Source: Hippophae tibetana (lineage: Eukaryota > Streptophyta > Magnoliopsida > Rosales > Elaeagnaceae). From it: a DNA stretch of 64,000 nt. The translations under genes were made by a program, and so were the position numbers. Below, one piece after another: positions 33,320 through 45,439 of the stretch. Where the stretch lies: assembly GCA_037013495.1 (NCBI GenBank), contig CM072811.1:21760159-21824158 (forward strand). Direction: 5' to 3'. Position 1 is the first letter of the stretch. Every line of letters begins with the position of its first letter. The notes beneath the pieces are model-generated. The model saw only the letters and a program-made list of their open reading frames with translations. It had not been told where the DNA came from and did not search any database.

Positions 33320-34808
33320 TGATAACTCTATGTTTTAGAGTTATTTTGTCCAATTTATTAATTATAATTGCTATGTTCTTATGGTTTTTAGTTTATTTTA
33401 AGTTTCTAAATTATTATTTGGTGTTAGTTTTGCAAGAAATTATATTTTGAGAGAAAAAGGAAACAATTTGAATTTAAAATGGACTTAAACATGCAAATAA
33501 AAAATTTGAAAATTTAAACCTCTTTTGCGCAAAAAATGAGTTGTACACTCAGATGGAACAACGCGCGACACTTATCATCAAATCAAACGATGAACGGTCT
33601 AGATGGTGCATGTTCTCCACTCTTCACCAAGAGAGTCATGAAGTAGGGTCCAACTATTCTACAGAGCGTAGCGCGCAGAAGTCCCTACGATTCATTCCAC
33701 CGAAGCTTCGTGCACCCTCACATCTTGCCCAGCCTACATACGCCACGTGTCTGATTCTCCTACCACCAAATCAAAGCTCACCATGTGTCATGCGTATTGT
33801 AAAAAAAATTCAAAAAATTGCTCCAATAGCCCAGCTTATTTTGCATGCCTCTTTTGTACTAATTTGGTATGTATTTTTGGAGATAACACACTGAGAGCAA
33901 AGAAGGAGGTAGGGGAGGAACTCCATTTTTCCCCCTTATTTTGTTCATTTTCTTTTCTATTTGAAACACACACACAAATGTCTTTTTTTAGTTGAATATT
34001 GGGGAATTCTTCAAGACTATTGTGCAAGACTATGAAGTGGAATATTGCTTGAAGGTTGAGGAATCATTAAAGAGTTTCTTCTAATCTCTTTGTCTTTTGA
34101 TTTAATTTTTCTTAAATATCTAAATATTCTTGGATTGTGATTTTAATATTTGATATGAACTAAATTATTTGTTCTAGGGTTGCAATGTAGCTTACATTAT
34201 AAAGCTTGAATTAATTATTTTTGAATGATTTGTGGGCTTTTGCTTTTAATTTGTTTATTCTATTTTTGCTTAATGCCTTTGATTGTTGGAAGATTAATCA
34301 ATTGATTTGTGAACCCTAATGAACTTGGAAAAGGAAATTTTGTTTTTTACTCTTGGATAAAATAACATATATATATGGGATAGGAATATACAATTTTTGT
34401 ATGTGTACCTATTGAGAACTTTGAGCTTAATAAATCTTTGGTAAATTTAATTCTCATAGGAATATAGTGAATTAATTTAGTGAGATGTGTCTATTTATTA
34501 TCAGAAGAGACATGTGGATAAATTAGGAGTTCTTGGTTGAAAAATTTAATGCGAGAACATAAATCAAGAGAAAATAATATGATTCAAGTGGATTAATTTG
34601 GTGAAATTGAAATCCTAGAGTTTTCTTCAAGTGTTAATCTCATATATTGTTATTTAGAATTAGTTTAGTTTAACTCTATCCAAATATCAATTGTTTGGAT
34701 AAAATTAGGTTGAGATAATTTTAGTAATTAGCAAAAATTAGTAATAAATCTCTGTGGGAACGATATCGTATTTATCACTTACTACTTGTGACTATGTATA
34801 CTTTCACA
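33320..34808 (+). mobile_element. Solo LTR, 1,489 bp, inserted in Athila integrase
   Basis: It is bounded by TGATAACTCTATG at 33320 and ATACTTTCACA at 34808, with identical ttgat flanks. The U5 end has 'ctctgtgggaacgatatcg' (about 34750), like the LTR at 15576-16781. The minus-strand integrase frame is recognisable on both sides (DDPYL near 34890 on one side, VIRRYVLEEE near 33310 on the other), so the insertion came after the pol sequence was in place. A plus-strand 117-codon frame inside it has no homology. Confidence 0.9.
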
Positions 34809-34813
34809 TTGAT

Positions 34814-35128
34814 GTTCTTTTAAGATACCAACATTGATCTTGGCCAATATTTTATAAATAAGGGTCATCTTAGAACCTTTTCTTGTCCCAATATGAAGTG
34901 CTAGGTCTCAAAACACCAGTGGCAAAATAATTTACAATATCAACATACCATAGGTTTGGACCTATATAAAAATAACTGTTCATCAGGAAATGTTTCAACT
35001 ATATCTTCTTTACTTTCACCTTTAAGAGAACTTAAGTAAAAAATCAACCTAGATAAATGTTCAGCTACTAATTTTTCACTGCCTTTCTTATCCTTGATTT
35101 CTAAGTCAAATTCTTGTAAGAGTAAAAC
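34814..35128 (-). pseudogene. Athila-like RNase H-integrase linker
   Basis: On the minus strand, directly after the RNase H frame, LLLQEFDLEIKDKKGSEKLV and AEHLSRL are readable, then WDDPYL-like sequence near 34890. This linker carries the 'LQEFDLEIKDKKG' motif of Ty3/gypsy pol, joining RNase H to the integrase zinc finger. Frameshifts occur after AEHLSRL. Confidence 0.75.
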
Positions 35129-35521
35129 CTACCTGATTAATCTTGGCTTGGCATTCGGTTTACTTAATAGGTATCTTAAAGTAGCATAATCAGAATTCAC
35201 AATCACTTTAAATCCTACTAAATAACACTTGAATTTATCTAAAGAAAAAACTATAGCCAAGAATTCCTTTTCAATGGTGGTATAATTCATTTGGGCATCA
35301 TTCACCGTTTTGATATCAAAGTAAATGACATGCAAACCTTTATCCACTATTTGTCCCAAGACTACTCTTATAGCATAATCAGAAGCATCACACATTATTT
35401 CAAAGGGTAAAGACCAGTTTGGTACCATAATAATATGAGGAGATGTTAATTTCTCTTTCAAGGTATTAAAGGAAATAAAGCAGTCTTCGTTGAAATCATA
35501 ATAAACATATTTTGATAACAT
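35129..35521 (-). pseudogene. Athila-like RNase H domain
   Basis: An open frame of 130 codons holds the Ty3/gypsy RNase H order: PFEIMCDASDYAIRVVLGQ (first Asp), HVIYFDIKTVNDAQMNYTT, EKEFLAIVFSLDKFKCYLVG (Glu), KVIVNSDYATLRYLL (Asp) and AKPRLIR. RNase H removes element RNA during cDNA synthesis. The catalytic residues look present, but the flanking RT has stops, so this is a remnant of a dead polyprotein rather than a separate gene. Confidence 0.85.
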
Positions 35522-36240
35522 ATTACATAAGGGAAGACTTATTTTAGAGAAATCTTTAATAAATCGTCTATAAAATCCTACATATCCTAAGAAGCTTCTT
35601 ACCCCCTTAATAAACGTAGGGGAGGTAGCCTGAAAATCAGTTAAACATTTTGCTTATCAACTTCAATACCTTTCTTTGAAATGATATGTCCTAACACTAT
35701 CCCTTGTTGAACCATAAAATGAATTTTCTCCCAACTAAGGGTTAGATTGTATTCAATGCATCTTTCTAAAACCAAATTCAATTTATGTAAGTAATCATCA
35801 AATGAGTTTCCAAAGATATAAAAATCATCAATGAAAATCTCAATGAATTATTCCATCATCTCCAAGAAGATAGACATTATACATCTCTGGAACGTGGCAC
35901 AAGCATTGCATAACCCAAATAGCATTCTTTGAAAATAAAATGTCCCAAAAGGACATGTAAATGTGGTCTTTTCCTTATCTTCTGGTGCTATGGGTACTTG
36001 ATAATATTTGAACAATCCATCTAGAAAATAGTAAAATTCGTGCCCATCAAATATTTCCAACATTTGATCAATAAATAGAATAGGAAATTCATCCTTTTTA
36101 GTATATAACTTCAATTTCCTGAAATCTATACACATCCTCCATCCAGTGATTATTCTAGTGTTCACTAATTCAATTTTGTCATTTTTAACAACTGTTATCC
36201 CAGATTTCTTAGGTACCATATACACTGGACTAACCCACTT
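35522..36240 (-). pseudogene. Athila-like reverse transcriptase domain
   Basis: The main frame (36225-35848) has VPKKSGITVVKND, TGWRMCIDFRKLKL, LFIDQMLEIFDGHEFYYFLD (first Asp), PIAPEDKEKTTFTCPFGTF, FGLCNACATFQRCIMSIF. After one stop at 35845 the catalytic IFIDDFYIFGNSFDDYL follows, with LERCIEYNLTLSWEKIHFMV and GIVLGHIISKKGIEVDK. This is the full RT motif order with an F-I-D-D active site. The stop between fingers and palm, and frameshifts beyond 35640, show it is inactive. Confidence 0.9.
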
Positions 36241-36680
36241 ACTATCGACAATAGGGTAGATAATTCCTTCTTCTTACAATTTAAATTTTTTTTTCTTAAC
36301 TAGCTCTTGCATGTTTGGGTTTAGTCTTCTTTAGGCCTCTCGTACAGGTTTAGCAATATCCTCCAAGTTTATTTTATGCATACACATGGTAGGAACAATG
36401 CCTCTAATATCCTCGATACTCTAACCTATGTCTTTCTTAAACTTCTTAAGCACTTTTATAAGTTTCTTTTTTGGGGTTTTGGTCAAGGTTGAAGAAATTA
36501 TCGCTGTATAAGTTTCTCCTTCTCCCAGAAACACATATTTTAAGTGCTTAGGTAAGTATTTGAGTTCAAGTTCATGGGGGTTTTAAATCTCCTAAATTGA
36601 GCTGTAAGAATATAGAGTATGGCATCAAGTTTATACTAGCATCTAATTCAATAATTGCTTTAGTGACCATCTAGTTATGT
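36241..36680 (-). pseudogene. Athila-like protease and pro-RT linker
   Basis: Minus-strand fragments read AIIELDASINLMPYSIFLQL (active-site loop, with DAS in place of the usual DLGAS) and NLGDLKP, then LKYVFLGEGETYTAIISSTL, IEDIRGIVPTMCMHKINLED and RRLNPNMQELVKKK. These are the protease start and the conserved linker that leads into RT. Most of the protease body between the loop and the linker is missing, so this pol has an internal deletion as well as frameshifts. Confidence 0.75.
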
Positions 36681-37985
36681 TTACGAGACTAGAATTTCAT
36701 CTTCTTTGTTACCTGAACTACAAGATAGAAATATTTCAGGTAAACTAGTATTGAATACCTTACCATTTCGAAGGGTTCTTACATCCTTCACTTGTTTAGG
36801 TTGACTGGGCAACTTTCTTGGTTCTTGCCTTTGCATTTGTTCAGCTAGTTGCCTAACTTTAGCCTCAATCCTTTTAATCAAAGCCTCTATAGTGCTCAAC
36901 CTTTTATTATTCATCAATTGGTTATCATGACTAACTTGAATAAAATAATTCAAGCTATCTTCTAAGGTTGGCTTAAAAGATTTATTTGGTGGGTAAGGGT
37001 GGTTTTTATTTCGCCTTAGTGTTTGACATTGGGTGTAGGCTTGGTAATTGTTTGGTGTCCAATGATTGTTAAATTGGTTATAGGGGCTTGGATGAAAGGA
37101 ATTGACCTCCTCCATGGCATCCATACTAGAATCATAAGTATATGAGTAACTACGAGTATTATACCCATTTGAAAATCACACTTTACACACCTTCTAATTT
37201 GGCATTTGGTGGGTAGTGAGAAGTTGCACTTGCTTAGTCAATTTATCAAGTTGCAAGGTCATTTCATTAACGGAGCCAACTTTATTGACCCATGCTCTCC
37301 TTTTTCTAGTACTTCTTTCTTGGATATTAGAACCCAAAAGCTCATAGAGACTATAGGTTTCCTCTGCAGTCTTTTCTCCCACAGCTCCTCCAATAGCATT
37401 ATCAACCATGTATAGAATTTTTAGTGTTAACCCATCATAAAATAATTGGTTATGTAGTTGTAATGTAAAGCTATGATGAGGACATTGAATGAAAAATATT
37501 TTGAGTCTTTCCCAAGTTTCATGAAAGAGCTCTCTATCCATTTGAGAAAATGTTGATATCCTCATCCTTAGATCAACAGTCTTTTAATAGGAATAGAACT
37601 TACCCATAAAACTTTTATGAACTTCCTCCCAAGATTTATCCTTGAGGGTGTATGAAAAACACCTCATCCTAAGCTGGTCTTCATCAATTCTCTATAGTGG
37701 AAAGGTTTGGACAATATCATAGAATTCTCTAATGAAATGCAATAGGACTTTATTAGGGATACTATAAAAGGAAGGCAACAAAGAATAATGAATATATCTT
37801 TTTCAATTCATAGTTCCTTGCACCCTCTTGCATTGTATGGCTAAAGTTGCATTGCTAATGATTGGCGTTGTATAGTCCTTCATCATTTTCTGCCTATCTC
37901 CAGCATCTCTTATGGCTACTTGTAGTTGAAATTGATCCTCCTTCTCTTGCGTATCAACATATAGCTCCTAAATTGAAAAATAGTA
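36681..37985 (-). pseudogene. Athila-like gag, copy B
   Basis: From right to left: an N-terminal part with QLQVAIRDAGDRQKMMKDY, SLLPSFYSIPNKVLLHFIRE, LRMRCFSYTLKDKSWEEV and MGKFYS (37960-37570). Next comes an open frame with FSQMDRELFHETWERLKIFF, QCPHHSFTLQLHNQLFYDGL, KTAEETYSLYELLGSN (37565-37194), and then a Pro/Asn-rich tail (SPYNQFNNHW, TLEDSLNYFIQV; 37124-36681) ending TLRNGKVF. This is a nearly complete gag order with a handful of stops. It joins directly to the protease and RT on its left, so it belongs to the same polyprotein. Confidence 0.85.
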
Positions 37986-38310
37986 TAACTCTCTAAGAAA
38001 TATTTCTCACTTGACAAAATTTATAGGCTTAAAGAACAAATCGCAGGGAACCTAAGTTAAATATTTTTTTGTATTGCTAAATTTAAAGAATGGACACAAT
38101 TTTTGAAACAAATGGATTTTTATTATTTCATTGGAATTTTATTACACATGTTCTTAAAATAAAAACAAAAACAAACTAAAAGAAAGGAAAATACAATAAT
38201 GATGACCTCCCACTTAGGAAAAAAATTTATCGTCTTCTAGTAAGATGTTGCATGGAGATTCCAGAATGAAAAACTTAATGTCTCATCTTCATTAAATTTA
38301 TTTGATCCAA
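37986..38310 (-). other. Junction between two Athila remnants
   Basis: On the minus strand, 'gacgataaatttttttcc' and 'taagtgggaggtcatc' near 38220 resemble the short non-coding block that follows pol in Athila/Tat elements. It lies between gag copy A on its right and gag copy B on its left. I infer a deletion or recombination junction where most of one element was lost. Confidence 0.4.
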
Positions 38311-39481
38311 TTTGATCATTCACTTAGTCTTTGTTTTTTTTACAAATGCTCAGCTAACTGTTCCACTTGGACTTTCACTTTTTTGATAGAAGCTTCCATA
38401 GAGTCCTATTGTTGATTGATTTAGACTAGTTATCTCTACAAACTTGAATAAAAGAATTCAAGTTTTCCTCTAGGGTTGGTTTACTGGGAAGGCTTCTTGG
38501 AATGGGATGGTGAAATTGCTTTCCTGACTAATTTGCCTCTAGTAGAAGTTGGGATGATTTCTCCACCTAGGATTATAGGTATTTGAATTAGGGTATAATC
38601 TTGGTCTTTGTTGATATGCTTCCAAAACATTAACGTATTCAGGTCCAACTAGTACTTCTCCTTGATTGGGATAGGTATTAGTATCACATCCAATATTGCA
38701 ACACAAACCACAATGTTCATTGTTGGTGTTGATTTGCGTAGTGAGAAGGGAAACTTGCTTGGTCAATTGAACAAGTTGTCGTTGAACTTCATTATTGGAA
38801 TTGATTTAATGAAATCCAACTCTTCCCACTCGTGAGTGTTTCTGTTAGGAATTCGCACCCAACATCTTAAAGAGGTTGTATGTCTTTAAGGCTGTCCTCT
38901 CTTTCACAGCTCTTCCAGCAGCGTTGTCGACAATGAACTGGCATTGCTATTTAAGTCCATCGTAAAAGAATTAATTCTATAATTGTAGGGCGGAAGCTAT
39001 GATAAGGGCATTAAGTTAGGAATATTTTAAACCTATCCTAGGCTTCATGGAATAGTTTTCCTTCCATCTAAGAGAAAGTGGAAATATTTTCTCTTAGCTC
39101 TGATGTTTTTTAGTGGGAATAGAAATTTTCCATGATTTTGTTGTAAACATCTTCCCAGGTCATCAGAGAACCTGGAAGGAGTGACATAAACCAAGCTTTG
39201 GACTTATCTTTCAAAGTGTAGGGGAAACACCTCATGCTAAGCTGATCCTTGTTTAGAATACCGAGGGGGAACGTTTAGACTATGACATAGAAATCCCTAA
39301 TGAAGGAAAGAAAATCTTCATTAGGTAGCCCATAGAATGAAGGAAGCATAGAAAAATGAATGTTTCTTAAGTCATAATTTCGAGTAGCCTCACCCAGTTG
39401 GATAGAGGCAATTTCCATGCCAATTACTAGCCGTGCAAACTCCTTCATGGTGGTTTTCCTAACATATGAGTTTTCAGCCAT
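38311..39481 (-). pseudogene. Athila-like gag, copy A
   Basis: It starts MAENSYVRKTTMKEFARLVI at 39481 and continues with NYDLRNIHFSMLPSFYGLPN, DFLSFIRDFYVIV, LSMRCFPYTLKDKSKAWFMS, PGSLMTWEDVYNKIMENFYS and LRENISTFS, up to about 39060. After frameshifts, QVSLLTTQINTNNEHCGLC, GPEYVNVLEAYQQ and NTYNPRWRNHPNFY follow at 38766-38539. It is closest to the 5' LTR and primer site at 40.3 kb, so it is probably that element's own gag. No protease follows. Stops and indels are numerous. Confidence 0.85.
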
Positions 39482-40302
39482 TTCTATTGGTTCTAGTAGG
39501 GGATTAAGGCTTGGTTTTGTGTTTGGCTCAAAAATTGGCTATGGTTAGAATCCAACCTTATGGATAGTTTTTTAAATTTATGAATATTATCTATGTATGG
39601 TACAAGAGGGTTGCCTAAGGATCTCCTACCATGCATATCATAGTGAAAACATAAATTTAAAACACTTGTTAATTAAAAAGGAAAAGAATAATAACTATAC
39701 AAAAATTTAGAGAAAATATACATAGTATTTAATACGAAAATATTAAACAAACAAGTTAAGTTGATCTCTAATTTAAATAACATAATCAATATTTAACCAA
39801 TAGTGCTCCCAGGAAAGAAGGGTGGGCAAAACCTCCTTGAAAACCATCTTTCTAGACATAGTAACATTTCCAGGAAAGACTAGTGCCACAAAGGCTTCCA
39901 AGAACTAGTCTTCTAGATAGAAATCTCTTTGATATTTACTTTTCATGCTATTACAAAATTAGGTTTTATTATTTTTTTATTTTTAATTTAAATTTTTCAT
40001 TTACTATTTATTTAGATTTTTTAAATTTAATAATTAAATTAATTTAATTTAAATTTAAGATTTATTTTTATGAACAGTAAATCAAAAAGATATATTCAAA
40101 ATTTTAGATTTTTTAAAACATTTAACTTTTATCTTATATCTGATTTTCTTTTCATTTTATGTTTATGAACTTTAATATTCAAATCTAATATATTTTTTAG
40201 ATTTTTTGATTTGAAATTAAACTCTAAAAATAAAAATCATAATATTTACATCACATAAAATTTTTAAAATTTTGATAAATAATTTAAAAATGTTATTTAT
40301 TT
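39482..40302 (-). other. Untranslated leader between PBS and gag A
   Basis: This AT-rich segment lies between the primer binding site and the gag start, where Athila elements have a long untranslated leader. I see no coding. A 'tttccaggaaag' type repeat occurs near 39808 and 39868 ('ccaggaaagaagg', 'ccaggaaagacta'). Confidence 0.5.
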
Positions 40303-40318
40303 CTCAGCAATGGCGCCA
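40303..40318 (-). other. Primer binding site, tRNA-Asp type
   Basis: The minus strand reads TGGCGCCATTGCTGAG, starting 6 nt after the LTR CA end (CA, then AGTTTT). Athila-type elements use TGGCGCCGTTGCCGGG, complementary to the 3' end of plant tRNA-Asp; 13 of 16 positions match. This fixes the orientation of the element as minus and the LTR at 40325-42208 as its 5' LTR. Confidence 0.8.
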
Positions 40319-40324
40319 AAAACT

Positions 40325-42208
40325 TGATGAGATAAATTCAAGTCTCTCGCATGGCACTAAAAAACTGGATAAGACAAAATCGACATTGTGTTAGCAATAC
40401 CGATTTTTGTAAAACTTTCGCAAGTGAACGAATTATTTTATAGAAAATTATAAGTATATTCTCAAGGTCGATCTAAGAAAGAAATATATGTGGTTTTTAA
40501 TTTATTATTCAAACTTTTAGAAAACAAAATTAAATCTTAAACATTCTGTCACGATATTTTGATTTATTGTGTTTCCTAATCTAATAACATAAAAAGAAAT
40601 AAACATAGATATAGATTCAATAAACAATTATGAAAATTTTATCATTCATAATAGTGGAATATTTATGAATAGAATAATTAAGTTAATTATACTTACTCAT
40701 ATTATTTAGGTTATTAAAAATATAAATTAATATTTATTAATTCTCTCTTTTTTGTATAAATATCTCCTTTGGTGTGTTAGATATTCTTTGTTAATTAAAC
40801 AAATCAATTAACACCTATGAGTGGGATAGATAATTAATTTGGTTAATTAAATTAATATTTTTTCCTATGAGATTGAAAATGAACCATTTAAATGACACAT
40901 TTGGTGGGGTTAATCATTTTAAACTTTATTCAATATGTCCAAATTAAACTTAAGAATTTAATTATCCTAGTACTAACTAAAAGTTTTAAAACTATTACTG
41001 AAAATATGTTTTCAATACATTTTTGAATAATAGTTTTTATAAAAACTTTTGAAAAAGAACTTCACTCTAACTACCGAGCAATTGTATCAACAAATAAAAG
41101 AAAACTACTCTAAATTAGACCGAATAATTAAACTTTTATATCTAATTTTCATGTTTAAGTTTGTAATGAAAAATAATATATTTTTCTCTAACATCCTTAA
41201 TTAAAAATGTTGAATGAAAACAAATCAATTTATTTTATAGAAAATGTTTTACCTATTTAATATTTCTCAAGCATAACAACGTTATTATTATATCATATTT
41301 ACAAATAGCCAGCCATGTTAAATTTAATCACATACAAATTAAATATAACATATAAGAATAAAAAATTAAAATAACTATAAATAATTCATTTTAAAATTAT
41401 ACCTCAAAAGAATCCTTATAGAACATTGATCTTGGTTCCATTTCTGGAAAACCTTCAAACAAATTTACATTTTCATTTATTAAATCAAGAACTAAAAATT
41501 TCAAAAGCATAGCTAGTTCTTCTCAAAAGGGGAAGAACTTTAAAACCAAAAAACTAAAAAAAAACAAAGAAAGCTTTCTAGAGAGAGAAATTGTGTCTAA
41601 TGAGATTAGGAGAGATGGTCTTTTTATAACTGAGGAAAAAGATAAAAAAAAGTGGGAAAATATCTCAAAATTTTGTTTTGGATGCATTTAGACAAGTTAG
41701 ATCGCTTGTGGGGCAAGATTTGTTGTAGGACAAGCGATGATGCGTGCGAGATTTGCGGTAGATGGGCATTAGTGCATACATGACTCAACCTGACATACAC
41801 ACGTTGCTTGGCATACGAGTGCTGGCTCTCGGCGTGACATGTGCATGCGACATACGACACAAGCGTGGGCATATGCTGGCTGCTTGCGAGACTCGGCGTA
41901 GGCCTATTCTAGCTATGAGCAGGAAATGCGCATATGTGTGTTGGCTGGGCAGTTTTGTCCATTTTTCCATTTTTTCATTTTTTTGACTTTTTCTCATTTA
42001 TATTCTCACTTATTTGTATAATAAATATATACTACACTTTAAATATTATGATCTATTGTTTCTAGTATTTTTCTTCGAGTCTTTAAATTATTTTTTTGAA
42101 GCAAAAATATGTGAAAAAATAATATAAATACCCGTGATTATAAAAATATAAATTTATATAAAATATTATAAAATCATACAAATATAAATCTATGTAGTCA
42201 ATGTTTCA
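40325..42208 (-). mobile_element. 5' LTR of minus-strand Athila-like element
   Basis: The LTR 3' end is TCATCA at 40325-40330 read on the minus strand; the 5' edge is near 42208 and uncertain by about 20 bp. It aligns with the solo LTR at 29731-31586 in reverse orientation, including 'ctcgcaagtg', 'aaggtcgatctaag', the 'gttcttc' hairpin, the GC-richer block (41700-41960) and the 'cccgtgatt' near 42130. It is more decayed than the solo LTR: many CG dinucleotides read as TG or CA. Open frames in the GC-richer block are accidental. Confidence 0.8.
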
Positions 42209-42299
42209 TTTTGCCTATTGAACCTATTACTCTTCCACCTCAGTTGAAGAATTGAGTTAAAAGAGTAAGGGGAATGATGTTTGGGCATAAATCTTAAGC

Positions 42300-42436
42300 C
42301 TTGAGACGTGAGCGCGAGCCATGAGACGCTAGTCAAGCCATGAGGCGTCAACTCCAACCTTGAGACATCAGCCCGAGCCATGAGACGTCAACCCGAGCCA
42401 TAAGATGTTAGCACGAGCGATAGGATGGTCAACCTT
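42300..42436. repeat. Minisatellite, about seven 20-bp units
   Basis: Units such as CATGAGACGTCAACCCGAGC, CTTGAGACATCAGCCCGAGC and CATAAGATGTTAGCACGAGC follow head to tail with one 19-bp unit. The block is GC-richer than its surroundings and CG-containing, and lies about 90 bp outside the edge of the 5' LTR. Confidence 0.85.
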
Positions 42437-45430
42437 AAGCTTTAAATGTATTTTGGTTTATTCTTATACCCTTTTGACACTCTATGACGTGTACACCCTA
42501 TGTAATCGATACTTGTACATGTGAAACTCTTTATATACATAGACTCCCTAAGAGATCCACATATTCCATCAAATGTTATGACTTCTCTCTAGTTTCTCTC
42601 TCTATAAATTAGACCAATTCCAACAATATAAATACAATAAAAAATGACATATGTATAAATATAAAAATATTTACATATAAGTGAAAAGGTGCATATAAAC
42701 CTCGGTTTTATTAATTTTTTATTTTATTATATTTATAAATGTCTTTTTATTTTTAAAAAATACATAAAATGTGTTCTATCTCATATTTATTTTTTCTATC
42801 ATTTTGTAGTACTACATATTTTTTATTTTTACTCTCTTATACAACTTTTATTATCTGGTGTGACTCTAGAGTGATAAAAATTTAATACATTTTTTTAAAT
42901 TGTATGAAAATTATATAAAATAACACCCATAAAATTAATACTAATAATATTAAATAGATTCAATTAGACGAAATTCAACATTAAATGAGTTTAAATGATT
43001 GTAATTTCACTTGAACACCATCAAATGTAATGACATTTAATATAAAATAATAGGCTAGAATTTTTTAATATTAAAAATATATGTGCTAAATATAAAAGTA
43101 TTATTTTTATTGTTTTTTCTAAATTTTCCTAGTTTAATTCATTTTTAAAAAAAATCATAACTTTTTTTATTTCTCTCGTATAATTTAATTATTCCTTATT
43201 ATACTATTCATTATTATTTATACCATGTAATATTACTCTTATTTATTTTTTCATATATTTGAATATTTTTTTGTGTTAATTATAGTTTATGTTATTAATT
43301 TCTTTTTTTTTGTTAGTATGAATATATATTGAATTATGTTATTTAGTGTTTTTATAACTTATTATAAGTAGTTTTGAATTTTTATTTTAATTAATAAAAA
43401 CATAAATATATCAAATATAATATTTAAAAACATTGAAATTGATTAAAATTTTAAAACATCAGCCATGAAATTCCTTTTTATAGTATTTTACAACTTCTTT
43501 ATTAGAGAATTCATCGATTTTTTTATCATCATTCGCAGCATGTCAAAATTATTTATTTTTGCGGTACGTCTCTGAACATAAATACTCTCGATCTACGCAC
43601 CTATAATGGCCGAAACTTCAATGAAAAGTGAAATGGCAACCCTCTATATTCATATTATCAAATTAGAGACCGTTGATAATTGACATGAGGGCAATTTACA
43701 ATAAACTTGAAATAACATCAGCTTTGGAATTTTATGCTTACCCAGAAAACATTTATAATTTGAGAATAAATGTTACTTGTCCATATTATATATAATTTAA
43801 AGGATTGTATATTTTTTGTACTTTGTTTTACATGTTTAGTTTTGTTTTCATGTCACAATCTTTGTGACGAAGAGTAAAAGGATCTTTTCAATTGTAGCTC
43901 TAACGGTAATTGTAAGTAAATTATTCATTATTTTTAAAATATAAAATAACGTGATATTTTATATTAATAAAATTTATGATTAATATAATTTTATTTTTAC
44001 AAAAAGTAAATATTTAATATTTGATAGAGACAAAAATATTATTATTAATGGATAGGAAGGAGGTCTTAATCAAAGTTATTAAGAGAAATTAAAGCTGAAA
44101 TGTATGCTTGTTAGATCATGCTTGTCGTTGGCTCTGTCAATTCCTTTCAATCTGTTTCAATTACACGAGCCAAATGAACCACAACCACCTCTCAACGTTG
44201 TACACATAATTAAATCTTTTGTCAGATAAATGTCGTTCAATATATATACGGAGAAAAGAGTATTTTTATTTTATTTTAAATTCTTTTACATAATTAATAT
44301 TTTTAAAATTTATAAAAATAAAAATAATATTTAATATATTTAAGTTTCTGTATATTAATATTAAATATGTTTAATTATACATAATTTAATTTAAATATCA
44401 TCTAATTAATTTACATTTAACGTAAAATATTTTGGTTATATTTTTTTATAATAAAAATATATAAACATGATATAAAAATTATTATTTTTATGATTATAAA
44501 TTATAATTAATGTTATAAATATGTTGTTTAAGCTAATATGTTAAGTGTTGAATGAGACGTGGAAGAATTAATTAAAAATGTGCCATGCATCTGTAAATAT
44601 GGAATGAAAAATAAATAAATAAATAAAAGCATTTAAAAGGGTTTAAAAGTTTTGCGTGTGGCATCAGATTTTTTTGATATAAAGTTGGAAGCATTAAAAG
44701 GGCATTATTTAGATATTTTTACATACTCTGTTGTCCACGCATTGTGCGGGGTTAGCTATTTTAATAGGATTATGGTTTTATTTTCTATATCTTTTATGCA
44801 CACATTTTTGTGGTAATAATTTATTCATATTTTATTTAAAAAATGTATTATTTGTTTTAATTTATTATTTAATTAAATATTTTTTATATAATTATATATG
44901 TGATATTTAGAATGTATTTTTCGATAATAAATTAACTAAACTATATTTAAATGATATTTTAAGATAATTAATTAATTAATTAAAAATGTTATTTGAATAT
45001 CGCATAACTAATAATTTATATATAAAAAATATTTAAATAAATAATAAATTTTACTAAATTAATAACTATTTTTTATGCACATATCAATAAGATACCTTCT
45101 TAATAATTAACAAAAAAATACTTAACACATGTTATTCACTCTGAAAATAATGAAAGCAATACAGATAATAAATAGCTTTTCAATGAGAGTTATAGACCTA
45201 TATGTAGTGACATACATATTTAAGACTAAGATTATACCAAAAACAAAGCAAATCATACAAATACAATTATATAATGAGACAAATCCACCTAAAATTCCTA
45301 TATAGTGGTACACCTTTGGGTTGATTACAGTAATCACTTGGTACCAAACAAATCAACTAAATAAAAAAAAGATACAACTTAATAAAAATATAAATACAAA
45401 TACCTCTACCAATCGAGACCTTTGTCGTAA
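42437..45430. other. AT-rich sequence, no gene seen
   Basis: I find no convincing coding frame or RNA gene. The first 180 bp (to about 42620) look LTR-like, with 'ctctctctataaattag' and pyrimidine-rich runs, but have no bounded ends. Isolated richer patches at 43540-43700 and 44090-44200 do not translate to known motifs. An AAATA run lies near 44600. Confidence 0.5.
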
Positions 45431-45439
45431 TTATCTAAA

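Noticed and set aside
33541..33894. 117-codon plus-strand frame
   Set aside because: Lies wholly inside the solo LTR 33320-34808; no homology.
41624..41997. Three overlapping frames of 70-82 codons
   Set aside because: Shadow frames in the GC-richer block of the related LTR (40325-42208); no start context or family resemblance.
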